From contig NC_092497.1 in NCBI RefSeq assembly GCF_047495875.1, forward strand, positions 58,706,977 through 58,770,976: a stretch of 64,000 nt of DNA, written 5' to 3'. Positions 12,739-24,100 of the stretch are shown here, piece by piece. The position numbers and the translations under genes were made by a program. A model generated the notes under the pieces. That model worked only from the letters and a program-made list of their open reading frames with translations, had not been told where the DNA came from and ran no database searches. Origin of the DNA: Pithys albifrons albifrons (taxonomy: Eukaryota; Chordata; Aves; Passeriformes; Thamnophilidae). The stretch's first letter is position 1, and each line of letters opens with the position of its first letter.

Positions 12739-15700
12739 CCTTGCCATCTTATGAAAGATAGAGGAATACTTTTTTACGTGTTAGTAAAAAATTAGCTCAG
12801 GATATGTTCCAGCTATATACAGTGGATATTTCACTCTAAATCCATATTTTTTTAGAAACAGTAGGGTGATGGTTATAGCAGCAAGGTTTTAAGAGAAACA
12901 CTGTTTTATGAAAAATAGTTGAGGAGAGTTCTTATCTTTAGTAGATCTGCTTATGCTGCTGCCTTGTCCTACAACCTACTGAGCAGGGTCCTCCAAAAAA
13001 TCATTTTGAGGTGCTAAAGAGAGTCTTTTTCAAGTTAGTTGCATTAAGCTAATTGTTTCCTAACAGATCATGCCTAAGCAATGATTTTTTTAACCTTTAT
13101 CAGCATTGAGTTAAATCTCTCCGCACTGAGAAGTTTCAAGGACCAGAATACAGCACAATCAGAGAGATGGCCAGCCACACATTTCTCTTCAACTGAGAAA
13201 CAGCCACATGAAGCATATGAATTCCATAAAATGGCCTTCCTTTCTAGTTCCCAGGTGCAGAAAGAAAAATAACGTTCCCTGTGTCTTTCTGGCATTGGTC
13301 TCAAAAAATCCCCTTCAATCCCATTACCTGAAACTGGGAACATATAAAGCCACCCTCAGGGTTTAAACTATTTCACAATTCCTTCTAAATCTCAAAGAAA
13401 AATTTGCCAAGACAATGTTGAAACATGGTACTTCCATATCAAATAATTTTAGAATCTTCCACTTTCTGAATATTTTAATCTGTTTTCCTGGTATTTCTTG
13501 AAAATGTCTATTCTGACCTGCTATGTATACTAATGAGAGAGTAGTTTTGTCTGGCAAAGACCAAAATCAAACTCAATACAGGGGAAAGGCATTTGTATAA
13601 AGTGTTGCAAATTATTTATATAGATATTGTGCATTTTATTTAAAAAGTATAATTAACAGTATTTATTATTCTACAGTTCATCCAAGTTAATATTTCTATT
13701 ACATACGTAAAACATTAGTCCATGTACTATACAGCAGTTGAAAATATCTGCTTCAAAAACTGCAGTGGCATTTTACTACATTGCTAGTCAGCTGAAGAAT
13801 ACTCAATGCCAAAGAAAATCATGATCCCATTTAAAGTTTCTAAGTAGTTTTGCTGGTTTAAGGTGTTCATATGAGTGTGACAACCATTAATTAAATATTA
13901 AAATTTTTGAAAATGACCTTTTGTAGATATCAATAGCCTGTACTGCAAAGCCACAGCTACACTTAAGCTTGTTAGAACAATTTAAATTTATAATAATGAC
14001 CATTTTTTATGCATAACTTCATATAAGGTTACAGTTGAGCTATCCAAAACTGTAGGCAGCAGTATCTATTTCACACATTACTATCTTCCACATTTACGAT
14101 AAGGGGGTTTTGGAGTGCAGTTGGTGTCATTCTTTTGCACAAAAAAATTGTGCAGTTTTGAGAAGTCATCAGTAGATTAACTGGAAATATAGTAAAAATT
14201 GCTTCTCTCTTTTTTTCTTCTGTGTATTTTTGATCTTCAAGTGACTCTGAACTTCATACCTCCCTTATTTATTCATTCATTCATTTCTTAATTACTAATC
14301 AACTGAGTGTTGCAGTTTCTAAAAAACAGTTAAGATTACTTCAGTGCAATCATTTTCATTCATACAGATCCATAAGCAAGTTCCTCTACAGTGAATGATA
14401 AAACTTGTATTGGCTTCAGTGAAATGGGTAGTCATCCAACAAGTGCAAAGGGGATATTGTAAATATTTACAGTTCATTCCCCTGAAGAAGTCCAGCCTTG
14501 TCTTCTGCTTAAGCTGTAGAACATGAGAACAATTGTCAGCACCATCTCTGCAGAGATTATAGCGCCACTGAGAAGTCCTTCCACCTCAGGCAGCTGTTAC
14601 AGTGTTTAACCATCTCTCTGTATTGTGGAGATTACCAAAGTGTTTCAAGAACTCTTTTTTCCTAATATGCTGGAACTAGATAAGAACAGTAGACATTAAT
14701 AGAAAAAGATATTTTTGTCTCATCATAACTGCACTTTTAGCAGTAAACAAAAGAGATAAGAAATAATGTAAATTAGTTTTGCTCATATCAGAAATATATT
14801 ACCATCCAAAATCATCTCCTTACCTAAGTGCTCAGTATATCTGAAACCAAGTCTTTAACATACTGTTTATTTCATTTTATTCAGATCTTGTATTTTATCA
14901 TGTAAACTTATTGTTTTATCCTTTATAGATTAACTACCGGTGTTTCTAACAAAAACAAACAACCCTTCATGACACTTAAAAAAACCCCCAACTTCAGTAT
15001 ACATGATTACTCTACACTCCCTCAGAAAGATAACAGAAAATTAGCAATCCAAACTGCCAGGTATTCACAGAAACCAGGTTTTTTCCAAATCTGTAAAGTG
15101 ACTGAATATCAATGTTTGAGCAGGATGTCAGCTTTCTTTTTTTTCTGTATATGCAAATTGAGTGAGCAGTAATCTCAACATTGACTGAGGATTAAGTAGA
15201 TGGTGAGAAAATGGAGATTCCCTTGTACCCAGCAGTCCTTATAACTGCTAATTTACTACATGATGCTAATTAAATGAGGCTGGCTTCGTAATGGAAATAT
15301 ATGGTGCCTGAGTAGAAAAGCTGTTAACATAATTATATCTGTTACACAGGGGGTGTAGCAGATTGCAATTATTAGAAGACTGAGTTTAAGGCTACCTTGT
15401 GTACTCTGATGTCAGGATTGGCTTTTATACTCCTTCACTTCCCAAATAACACTCCAATTTGGCATTAAAACTTCTTTTTTTTTCCAATCTCAAACACATG
15501 CTTTATAAATTTAACTTACTCCCCTAAGTACTCAGTTTCCAAATTCAGTTCATTTTTTAACAGTTAAGGCAATTGTGAATATCCCTGGGCATCTTGTCAA
15601 AACATTAGCACAGCCCTCCTTTGAATGATTAGTTATGTAAAAGCCTTATCTCAAGACACACACATAAAGTGGCCTGAGGGAACAACAACAAAAAAACCCC

Positions 15701-15849
15701 GGTTCTGACCCACACCAGTCACTCCCTCTTTACTTTCTTGAGATTTGATAGCAGAACATCTATAGAATTTTCTTAAAGACAAATATTTTCTGAAGTAAGT
15801 CTGCTGAATTACCTGACTTTAGTATGAGTTTGAATTACCTTAGTGGTTT

Positions 15850-16710
15850 ATTACATCTGTCCTCAACACAGATGACAGACCAAGGGAGTCTCAGTGCTCT
15901 GAGCTGGAGGACCAGGACTATGAGAACAGTCAACTCCCAGCTGATCCCGAACTTGTGCAGGATCTGTTGTTCCAGCTGGATCTCTATAAATCTGTGGGGC
16001 CTGATGGAATTCATCTGAGAATTCCCAAAGAGCTGGCTGATGTCACAAAACCTCTCATGATTTTTTGAGCAGCCTTGGGAATCTGGAAAGGTCCCAGCTG
16101 TCTGGAAGGCAGGGAATGCTATCCCAATTTTCAAGAAAGGCGAGAAGGAAGACTGTGGAAACTACAGGTCTGTCAGTCTCACTTAAGTGCCCAGTAAAAT
16201 CACGGAAAAGATTATTCTGAGAGGTATTGCAAAATACCTTAAGTACAATGTCATCAGTCACAGGCTGCACAGCTTCATGAGGGGAAAGTCCTGCTTTTCC
16301 ACCTTGATTTCCCTCTATGACAGGATAACCCAACTAGTTGATCTAGGAAATGCAGTAGATGTAATTTTTTTGTACTTTGGCAAAACTTTTGATAATGTCT
16401 CCCACAAGATCCTTCTAGACAAAGTGTCCAGTACAGTGAGTGATCAATTGGCTTAAGGGTTGAGCACAAAGAGTTATAGTGAATGGGGTAACATCCAACA
16501 AGTGACCAGTCACTCATGGCGTTCTGCAGGGCTCTATGTTAGGCCCAGTGCCCTTCAACATCTTCATTAATTACTTGGATGCAGGACTTGAAGGTCAACT
16601 AAGTTTGTTAACTAAATAGACAGTGCTCTCAGGCACACAGTCAGATCCTTGGAGAGTTCTTCATAGGACTCAATGATCCAAATGCGTACCTTCCTCAGCA
16701 TATTCTACAA
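15850..16710 (+). mobile_element. CR1 LINE copy, internally deleted (RT region joined to 3' UTR)
   Basis: The first part (15,850-16,610) follows the CR1 ORF2 region before and inside the reverse transcriptase. The cue is a stretch reading 'KSVGPDGIHLRIPKELAD' at about 15,985-16,040. Next comes 'NFQ(E)RREG(R)LWKL'-like text with frameshifts. The equivalent of motif A (GTACTTTGGCAAAACTTTTGATAATGTCTCCCAC) is at about 16,371-16,404, then motif B-like text 'GGGCTCTATGTTAGGCCCAGTG', then GACTTGAAGGTCAACTAAGTTTG where the YADD region should begin. At about 16,610-16,620 the sequence jumps to a CR1 3' UTR: CAGTGCTCTCAGGCACAC, GGACTCAATGATCC, and a decayed tail CAGCATATTCTACAATTCCATG. The whole RT thumb and C-terminal part is therefore missing. 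The 3' UTR wording resembles the CR1-Y type, which is a tentative call. Multiple stops mean it is dead. Confidence 0.8.
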
Positions 16711-16714
16711 TTCC

Positions 16715-18480
16715 ATGTTTTCCTGGAATCCTCATTTGCACAAACTCTAAAATCTTCAATAGTTCATGATCAGGAAACTCTCAAAAATTTTGAAATAGTA
16801 ACACATTATTTTAAAAGAATGCATATCAGTATTTCCAATTCAATTTAGCACCCCAAGATAAAATAATTCAAGTGTAATGTTCAGTGTGGAGGAGTATTCA
16901 AACTTTTAAAGTCTTTTATGGATGATTTTAAAAAGGTAGGGAATTCCAAGGCCTTTAACAGTAATGAAAGCTGTTTATTTTGAGTGTTTTTGAGTACCAT
17001 GAAAACTATGTCTATTAGACAAAGGCATCGGGGGGGGGGGGGGGGGCAAAAAAACCCAAACAAAAACAAAAACCCAAAACCTCAAACTCTAACCTTTAAA
17101 ATCAATAAACAGAAACATATCAGTAGCTAAAATTGTTTTTCTCAAATTATGAACTATTAAAATCTCTCTGCTCTCTGCTGCTACAAGTTCATTTTGAAAG
17201 GTAAGAAGCCCTAGCCTTAGGAAACATGCAAATAGAAAATGTTGTTTTCAGTCACTAATATTCAAGGCATACTTACTTTTAGACAGCCATCCTTCCACTC
17301 CCAGAAGCAGAAATCCAGGACAGCTACAGATATGCCTCAAAAGACTGGGGAAGGATGGTTGCTATAAACAAACATTAAGTAGCTTCACAGCAGTATACCT
17401 TTCTGATTCTTTTTTATCTTGAAGCATGAACAAAATAGCTGAATGCTTTATGAAATTTTTGACACTATATAAAAACTTCAACACTTTTTTCCTTAATTTT
17501 TTTCTGATTTGCTTGCTCTTCCTTCATGTGTTTTTCTTCTGCATTTCAGATCCTTGCTTTTTTCTTTTCTCCTTTGGTCTATTTTCTAACTCTTCCCAGT
17601 CCCTGTTCCTTTCTCACAGTCTTTGACACTCATTTTCTCTGCTCAATCTTTATTTCACTCTCCTGAACTTCCACATAGATCTTTCATGGAGAAAATATTT
17701 TGCCACAGATCTAATAAGCAGAGCAGTGTCTGCCACCTACCAATATATTACATCTCCCCAGTATATATTAATTTTTTCCTATTAGAATGGATGGGGGTAA
17801 GGCATAACAGAAGAGGAATGAAAGTCCAAGCAACACAGAAGGAGTGAGAAGGAACCAGAAGCCTGTGACTTCTGACTTGGATGAAACCGTAGCTTGACCA
17901 AGAACAATTTACCAAGACTAGTTTTGAGTTGTTCCTTTCTAAGTCCTCAAAGGCTGTCACACTGAGGGTATTTAAGAGGTCTAGCCAAATAAAACAGAGA
18001 CATCAAGGTTTTAGAGTCTCATAAGAATAAACATTGTATTTTCAATGAAGCAGTATGTGTGCAACTTTTTACAATCAAAGTATCAGATTCACTTCGCAGG
18101 CAGTCCACTTCGTGGAAGTGTATAATGTTTAGTCATACTATATTGCTGCTGTGTCACCCAGATTAAGTGAAGCAAACATTCATCCTCAGATTAATCATGA
18201 CTCGATCAATGCCTAAGCTTTAAATAAAACCCCCTAGTGCATCTGAATATCAACTCAAGCCATTTTTGTACTACATCTCTAATTTTACTATAATGAAGCT
18301 ACAAAGATTAAAAAAAATTCTTTCTCCATCAGAGAAAAAAAGCAATAGAGTTTTTCACTGTTTGACCATGAGCTGGAGAAGCCTGAAATGGGAAGGTTAC
18401 TGGAAGGCAACGTGATGGAAATCAAATTCCCAGGTGGTGAAATGCTGAGAAATGTGTAAGCTTTAAAAATTTTCCTCAAT
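16715..18480. other. Unique sequence with a poly-G run, no gene recognised
   Basis: Apart from the G17 run (17,030-17,046) and the A/C-rich tract behind it (17,047-17,090), I see no repeat or coding sequence. Pyrimidine-rich stretches near 17.43-17.66 kb give hydrophobic Phe/Leu-rich frames, which is a composition effect. Confidence 0.5.
17030..17046 (+). repeat. Homopolymer run of 17 G followed by an A/C-rich tract
   Basis: There are seventeen consecutive G on the plus strand, directly followed by CAAAAAAACCCAAAC. The length is probably polymorphic and error-prone in assembly. The run has four or more G-tracts and could form a quadruplex. Confidence 0.9.
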
Positions 18481-19482
18481 TATGGGCTAATACAAGTGCA
18501 TTGCCAGGTTTTGGTAGCAGAGGAACTAAGGGGTGACTTCTGTGAGAAGCCAATAGACACTTCCATCTGTCCATCAGAGTTGGTGGTAATACCCTTTGGA
18601 AGGAAAAAAAAAATATATTGCACAGGTGCAATTACAATCAAAGAAGAGAGAAGAATACTTGAGAACAACTCTGCAAACAAGGCCAGTGGGGAAGGAAAGG
18701 GAGGAGCTGCTATAGGTGCCAGACCTGAGATGCTCTTACAGCTCATGGTGAAGACTGTGGTAAGGCATCTGTGCCTCTGCAGCCCAGGAAGGTCCTGAGA
18801 GATGCAGAGATCCACCTGCAGCCCACAGAAGAGATCTACACTAGCATAGGTGGATGCTTGAATAAAAGTCCCTGGACCTGTGGGAAACCCATGTTGGAGC
18901 AGACTACTGGCAGGGATCTGAGGGCTTGTGGACAGGGGAATCCACACTAGAGCAGATTTCCTGGTAGGACTTGTGAACCTGTGGGTACCCACACTCGGTC
19001 AGGCTGATTCTTGAAGGGCTGCACTCCACAGTAAAGGGACCCATGTTACAGCAGTTCATGGAGAACTGTTGTCTGTGGAACAGACTGACATTAGAGGAGT
19101 ACAAGGAGAACTGTCTCCTATGTAAAAGGGGGCCATGCTGGAGCAAGGGAAGGACTCTTTTCTCTGAGCAACAGCAGGAACAACCTGTGATGAACTGAGT
19201 GGAACCCTCATTCCCAGTCTTTGTGCACCTCTGGCAGGGAGGAGGTAGAGCCGAGGAAGGAGGGAAGGGTGGGGGGAAGATGTTTTTACTTCTCATTATC
19301 CTGTTCTGATTCTGTTAGTAATAAATTCAATTAATATCACAGTATTCAGTGAGTGATCTCTCCCTGTCTCTGCCTCTACTTATGAAACTTTTTACATTTG
19401 CTCTCCCCTGTCTTTTTGTGGAGAGGAATGATGGAGAGGCTTTGGTGGGTATCTGGCATCCAGCTAGGGTCAACCCAGTACA
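18480..19482 (+). mobile_element. Solo LTR of an avian endogenous retrovirus (ERVL-like), degenerate
   Basis: The sequence matches my memory of a common avian LTR type. The order is 'TTGCCAGGTTTTGGTAGCAG', then a purine-rich block with AACTCTGCAAACAAGGCCAGTGGGGAAGGA (about 18,660-18,700). Next come several degenerate units of about 55-70 bp built on 'ACCTGTGGGAA..CCCATGTTGGAGCAG..' (18,850-19,150). A GGGTGGGGGGAAGATGTTTTTA block follows, then AATAAATTCAATTAATATC (19,320-19,338, a polyadenylation signal). The end is CTGGCATCCAGC and CAACCCAGTACA. It closes with CA, as LTRs do. The 5' end with TG is not located. No second LTR or internal region is directly attached, so it is read as solo. Open frames on both strands, up to 170 codons, are accidental. 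The ERVL assignment is tentative. Confidence 0.65.
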
Positions 19483-20740
19483 ACATGTCTCAGTCATCAA
19501 TGTTGTTGAGTGACTTGTTTGTGACAGTTTGCCTTGTCTCATGTTAGCATGAACAACTATTTTCCTGCCACTAAATGGTGTAATGTAAAAGCCAGAGAGA
19601 AAAAGAAAGTTCAAGTAATTTATTGACAACCAGTCTCTTAAAATAGTTTCACTTTATTCTCGTAACAAAACAAGTGGAGTCTGCAATAGCAATGAAGTAC
19701 TGGAATAAAACAGGATTTTATTAAACTTGTAGCATTTTTCCATATGACAATTAACTTAAATGTGCCTGATGGATTCTTCTGTTATTCTTTTATGCTATGT
19801 CAGACTTTGAGTAAAAATAATCACTATATCATTAGAATAAATTATTAGCAATTGTAGTAATTGTATCATAAGTTCCTTGTGATTGGAATATGGCCACCTA
19901 ATTACCTATCAGTGTTTAGGAGCCCAGATCTGCAGATATGACTGAACATTATGGCTTAGGAAAAAGGCTGTGCGAGCTTATTCACCTACAAGACAATATA
20001 GTTTCCTACAGTATAATTTAGAATAAATTTTAGGTAGCTCTGATTTCTAGGGGGTACAGAAAAAAAAGAGCTGCAATACAGCATGTGGCAAAGGGCAAAA
20101 GTATTGCCTGTGTTGCCCTAATTTCTGCTATCTAACCCTTCTGAGTACAGGTACGTTGGGTTCAGAAGCAAAATTTACATCAAGTAGGACCCACAACACT
20201 GAAAATCTTCGTCAAATTTTCTGCAGCAGGGAATTATTTTTCTCCAGTTTAGCACAGCACTGAGCACTCTGAGGGCAGTCAATAATTCATCAATCACTTA
20301 GAATAGCTGAGGAGAAAGAAATAAAACTTTGCAACATCTACAATTATAAAAACAATATAAAAGTTATTAACAATTCTTAGAGATCTTACTTTTTCTAAGA
20401 ATGATATTTTGGTATTTTTAATGCCTGCAGTGATTTTTTAAATAATTATGCAATCTTCCTAATGTGAAACTTGCACCTTTTAGAAGCAGTTATTAGGATA
20501 TTTAAGTCCTCTGAGGTGTTACTGTTTCAGAAGTATTCATACACTGAACAAAACAATCTTATACAACAAAGACAGTAAGCAAGGAGTTTCTCACAGGAAA
20601 ACAAGATCAAGTCATTACAAATAGTTTGTTACTGGTAAAGATAAGAAGTACCTTAGCGACCTCAGGGGTTAACAGGTTTCCTGAAAAGAGGAAAAAAAAT
20701 GTTCAGATAACTGAGGTACAAAAGTAACTCAAGCTTTTCT
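19483..20740. other. Unique sequence, no gene recognised
   Basis: This is AT-rich spacer between the solo LTR and the pol remnant. Nothing in it reads as gag or protease to me. Confidence 0.5.
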
Positions 20741-21130
20741 AGACAAGCAAGAGAAACTTTCCCCTGTAAGACAGGCAAAGAGACTGTCAGACCACAGGGT
20801 GTCTGGAATATCACCAGCTCACAAAATATTCTGGTATTAACACCATCAGGCCTGCTCATTCACCCTACCCCCAATTGCTATGCCAGTATATAAAAATATC
20901 ATCCTTCTAAACGTATATTAACGGGATGATATGCCTTGCTCACAACAATGGCAGTGCTAGTAAAATTGATGAGGAGCCTGGATTTTTCTGCTTTTTACCA
21001 GTACACAGCTAGAATACTGATTGCCTTTCCCTAACTCTCAGCAGATTTACCTGTTCTCTACTTTCCTTGTCAAGGATCCTGACACCATCAAACAATGCTA
21101 CTACCTAGATGATTTGCTCCTTCAGTAGGT
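20740..21130 (+). pseudogene. Decayed retroviral pol (reverse transcriptase) remnant, class-I-like
   Basis: Conceptual reading of the plus strand gives short islands in the order expected for a retroviral RT. At about 20,776-20,875 is a 'CQ..' start with 'KYSGINTIRP' and 'PYPQLL', corresponding to the region just before motif A. A 'QQW' island is at about 20,943-20,951. An 'LLFT..QLEY' then 'LP..FPNS' island (about 20,986-21,040) fits the place of motif B. 'KDPDTIKQCYYLDDLLLQ' (21,074-21,127) fits motif C, with the YxDD box. The last three islands are in one frame but interrupted by stops. Several tens of residues are missing between them compared with a full RT. No single island would be convincing; their order and spacing are. 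Class I (gammaretrovirus-like) is inferred from the PD...Y.DDLLL wording. The locus cannot make an enzyme. Chance resemblance is not excluded. Confidence 0.45.
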
Positions 21131-24100
21131 GCACAAGGAAGAAATCTGCATGAAGCAGGACCTTCAGTCTGAAGGGAGTTTGAGTGTCCAAGGGGATCAC
21201 ATTATTGAGTTCTACAGATGGCCTTTGATAAAAAGATTGTAGGTGATTTCTACAAGAAAATAATTTTTCTTACAGTAAAAAGAGGATCAGGTTCACCTTG
21301 TTCAATGTTCAGTGCAAAAGTTTAACACAAATCCCAAAGGAGTGAAGAGATGATGTTTCTGAGGCACTTTTCCACTCCACTGATCCTCTGTCTGACTGGT
21401 TTCCAAAGGGAAGACATGCTCTAAGTTAAGTTTCAGATGTGTTATGGTGATAACAGTGGTCCCCCAACATCATCTGCACACCCTAAAGAGACTGAATTCT
21501 TAAAACCCCTGCCTATTCTTCTGTTTCCTCTCCCCAGCAGTGGCAAAAGCGTAGCATAAAAATAGCCTCAGACAGTATGTAGAGGAAAAACAACTGTTAT
21601 TTCTGTTTGCAGTTTGTACTAGTAAAACAAGTTAGACCTAGCAGGTGAAGATCAGCCTACAAACAAACAATTTTTTGTTAAATATTTGTTTTGATGCTAT
21701 TTTTATTTTCAGTCACTCTGATGGTGAACGTATACCACACTCAACTGTTAACTCAAGTGTAGCATTTTTTTTTCTCATCACAGCTATATATTTTGATATT
21801 ATTACAGTTTGTATTTAAGCAACATCTTGACGTTCTTAAAAGTGTTACAAACTTTTTGATCTTCCATTCCTGTGTTATAATTTTCAAAAGTATCTTGCCC
21901 AGAAAATATGTGTATCAGGACAATATACTGTGAAGATCAAGAAAAGCTAATCAATAATAAGTTAATAATACATTTTTCCATTTCATTTGGAGCATTTGAA
22001 AGTTTTAGGCTGGGGTTTCAATATTTCAGCTGGGCATATAAGACTAAATTTTCCAAATCAGTTCTATTTTGTATTACTTACTCTTACACCATTCTAGTAG
22101 TCCCAGATAAGGAATGCTTACCAAAAGTTTCTCACAATAGGAAAATGGTCTCTTACAGTCTATTGCCATCTTCCATCCTATTAGGCCAGTGCAAACTTTT
22201 AGCACTTAGTAGGTCGAGAAGAATAAAACACAGGCCTTACCTATTCTCCACTCTGTGTCTGAAGATGTAAGAAAATCAGGCACAGAACTGATGCTTAACA
22301 ATACCAGCTTGCCTGGGGGAGATACAAAGGGTAAAATACTGTTTGATGCTTGCTCCTGATTTTACATTTGGAAAAATCACAAAGTAAACAGTATATATTG
22401 GCAAATTCTACATCTTTTTTGTTCTAAATAGGACTTTATATTTCTTGTATACATGTAACAGGTACAAAGAGTTACACCTGTACATGGAGAAATTATGGAT
22501 CTCCTGTCTTTTAAGTTGTGAATGTATCAATATTTTGGGGGGGAAACAAAAACCAAACTAATAAAAAAAAAAAAAACCAAACCAAAAAAAAACCCCACAT
22601 AAACCTAGAAGAAAACACATCTTTTCCTAAGCAAAATTTTAAATGACTGGAAAAAACTTCTACCTCTGTCTCTCATGCTCTTTTGATGTCTAATGTTAGT
22701 ACCAAACTTCATATGAAGAACTTTTATTTCTTTTATTAGAAAATTCTTAGAAAAAGTCCGCTCTGGGGAATGAATAATAAGCATTAAATACAAGTGTAGT
22801 AAGGGCCAAATTGTCAGGGTTTCAAAATTCTATCCAAGAACTGTGTGCGCACTGTTTTTCCATTCTTAGAACCAATGTTTGGAAAAGAAAATTGAGTGTT
22901 CAAGAATGATGCTATCAATATTTGCACAAAAGTGCCCACTTGTGCATGCAAAGCTGGTTGGGGTTGATTTGTCTAATGGGGTATTCACCTGAACCCGAAT
23001 ACTTATTGTAATACATTTCTTTTTTTTTTTTTTTAATCTTATCCTTTGCTACAGAGCCACAGGGAGTCTGCTTCACTTTGTCAGAGCCAATCTAATTTGC
23101 CATTCTGCTCCAAGGGTAGGAAACATATGATTCCCCAGCTAAATCAAATAAACATACTTCCCTCTTCTTTGAAGATTACTGGAATAGCAACATGAGTCTT
23201 TTGCAGATATCACCCAGGAAGGCAGAGTTCCTCATTTTACCATGCATTTATACTTAATTTAAAACCTAGAGAGGATTCAGTTTGTTTCTGGAAGAACACA
23301 TCTATAGCACACAATGCACTTCGTGGCTCAGACTGTGGGCTTCAAAACATCTTGTGTGAATTGTTGAGCATGAGGTTAATATCTTGGAAGTGGTTTTTGA
23401 CTTTCTAAGCATTTAATATGTCATCTCCATTTACAATATTCAGCTGACATAACCACCTCAGCAACCTTCCTGCAAATGTTGGGTTTGGTCAGACTAGTAC
23501 TAAAGTTCTTTAAAATCCATCATGAATGTGAACTGACATTATTTGTGTTAGTGAAGGTTTGGATTTTCTAAAACTGTAAAAGGCATTTATTTCTCCTAAA
23601 TGTACCATGTTTTATTATCATCCTCTGTTACACTTTGAAAGGATAGAGGCAATAAGAGATTTCAAATGAATGGAAGTACTGTACATGCATATCATGACTA
23701 CATTGCTATTAAACTAGTATATTTTTCTTTCATTGTCACCTGATAGTCCAATTTTGTATGGCTATATAAAAAAAAAATTTAAAAAGTGGAAAGAAAAAAA
23801 CTTCAGAATTATTCTTGCTGCTGCAAAAATAGGCAAGAACATTTGCCTTTTCATTATACAGAGAGGTAGAAAATTATTTAAACATACTGTGTCTTCTAAA
23901 GCTCAGCTATGTCACTACAAAGTATCTCTTCCAAAATCTTACTTTTTCCTCATAGCTGCTTTCCAAGGTGTTGACCTCAGCTAAAACTTTTCCCTGTTAG
24001 TCCTGATGTGTTAACTCAGATTCAGTCTATGAGAGCTAATACTTGAATAACAGCTGCAAGATAAAAGTATTACTTGTATGTTATAAATCAGGAGTTTTCC

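Larger units (their letters stand above)
8030..15845. other. About 7.8 kb of AT-rich unique sequence, no gene recognised
   Basis: Only low-complexity tracts stand out: A/C-rich at 8,069-8,105, 9,434-9,481 and 12,698-12,738, a (CA)n-like piece at 9,512-9,531, T runs at about 10,491-10,504 and 15,473-15,484, and an (ATTC)n piece at 14,267-14,286. A short perfect hairpin (10-bp arms TTCAATAATA, loop CAA) lies at 11,774-11,796. The stretches 11.0-12.5 kb and 13.6-14.1 kb are rich in TAAT-type words, as many non-coding regulatory stretches are, but I cannot show conservation. Confidence 0.55.

Noticed and set aside
16187..16456. Plus-strand frame of 89 codons beginning with a Met
   Set aside because: It is part of the broken CR1 reverse transcriptase and not a separate gene.
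18480..18992. Minus-strand open frame of 170 codons, rich in Pro/Ser
   Set aside because: It lies antisense within a solo LTR with known-type non-coding text. It has no domain.
20662..20859. Minus-strand frame of 65 codons
   Set aside because: It overlaps the plus-strand pol remnant, and only the plus-strand reading makes sense.
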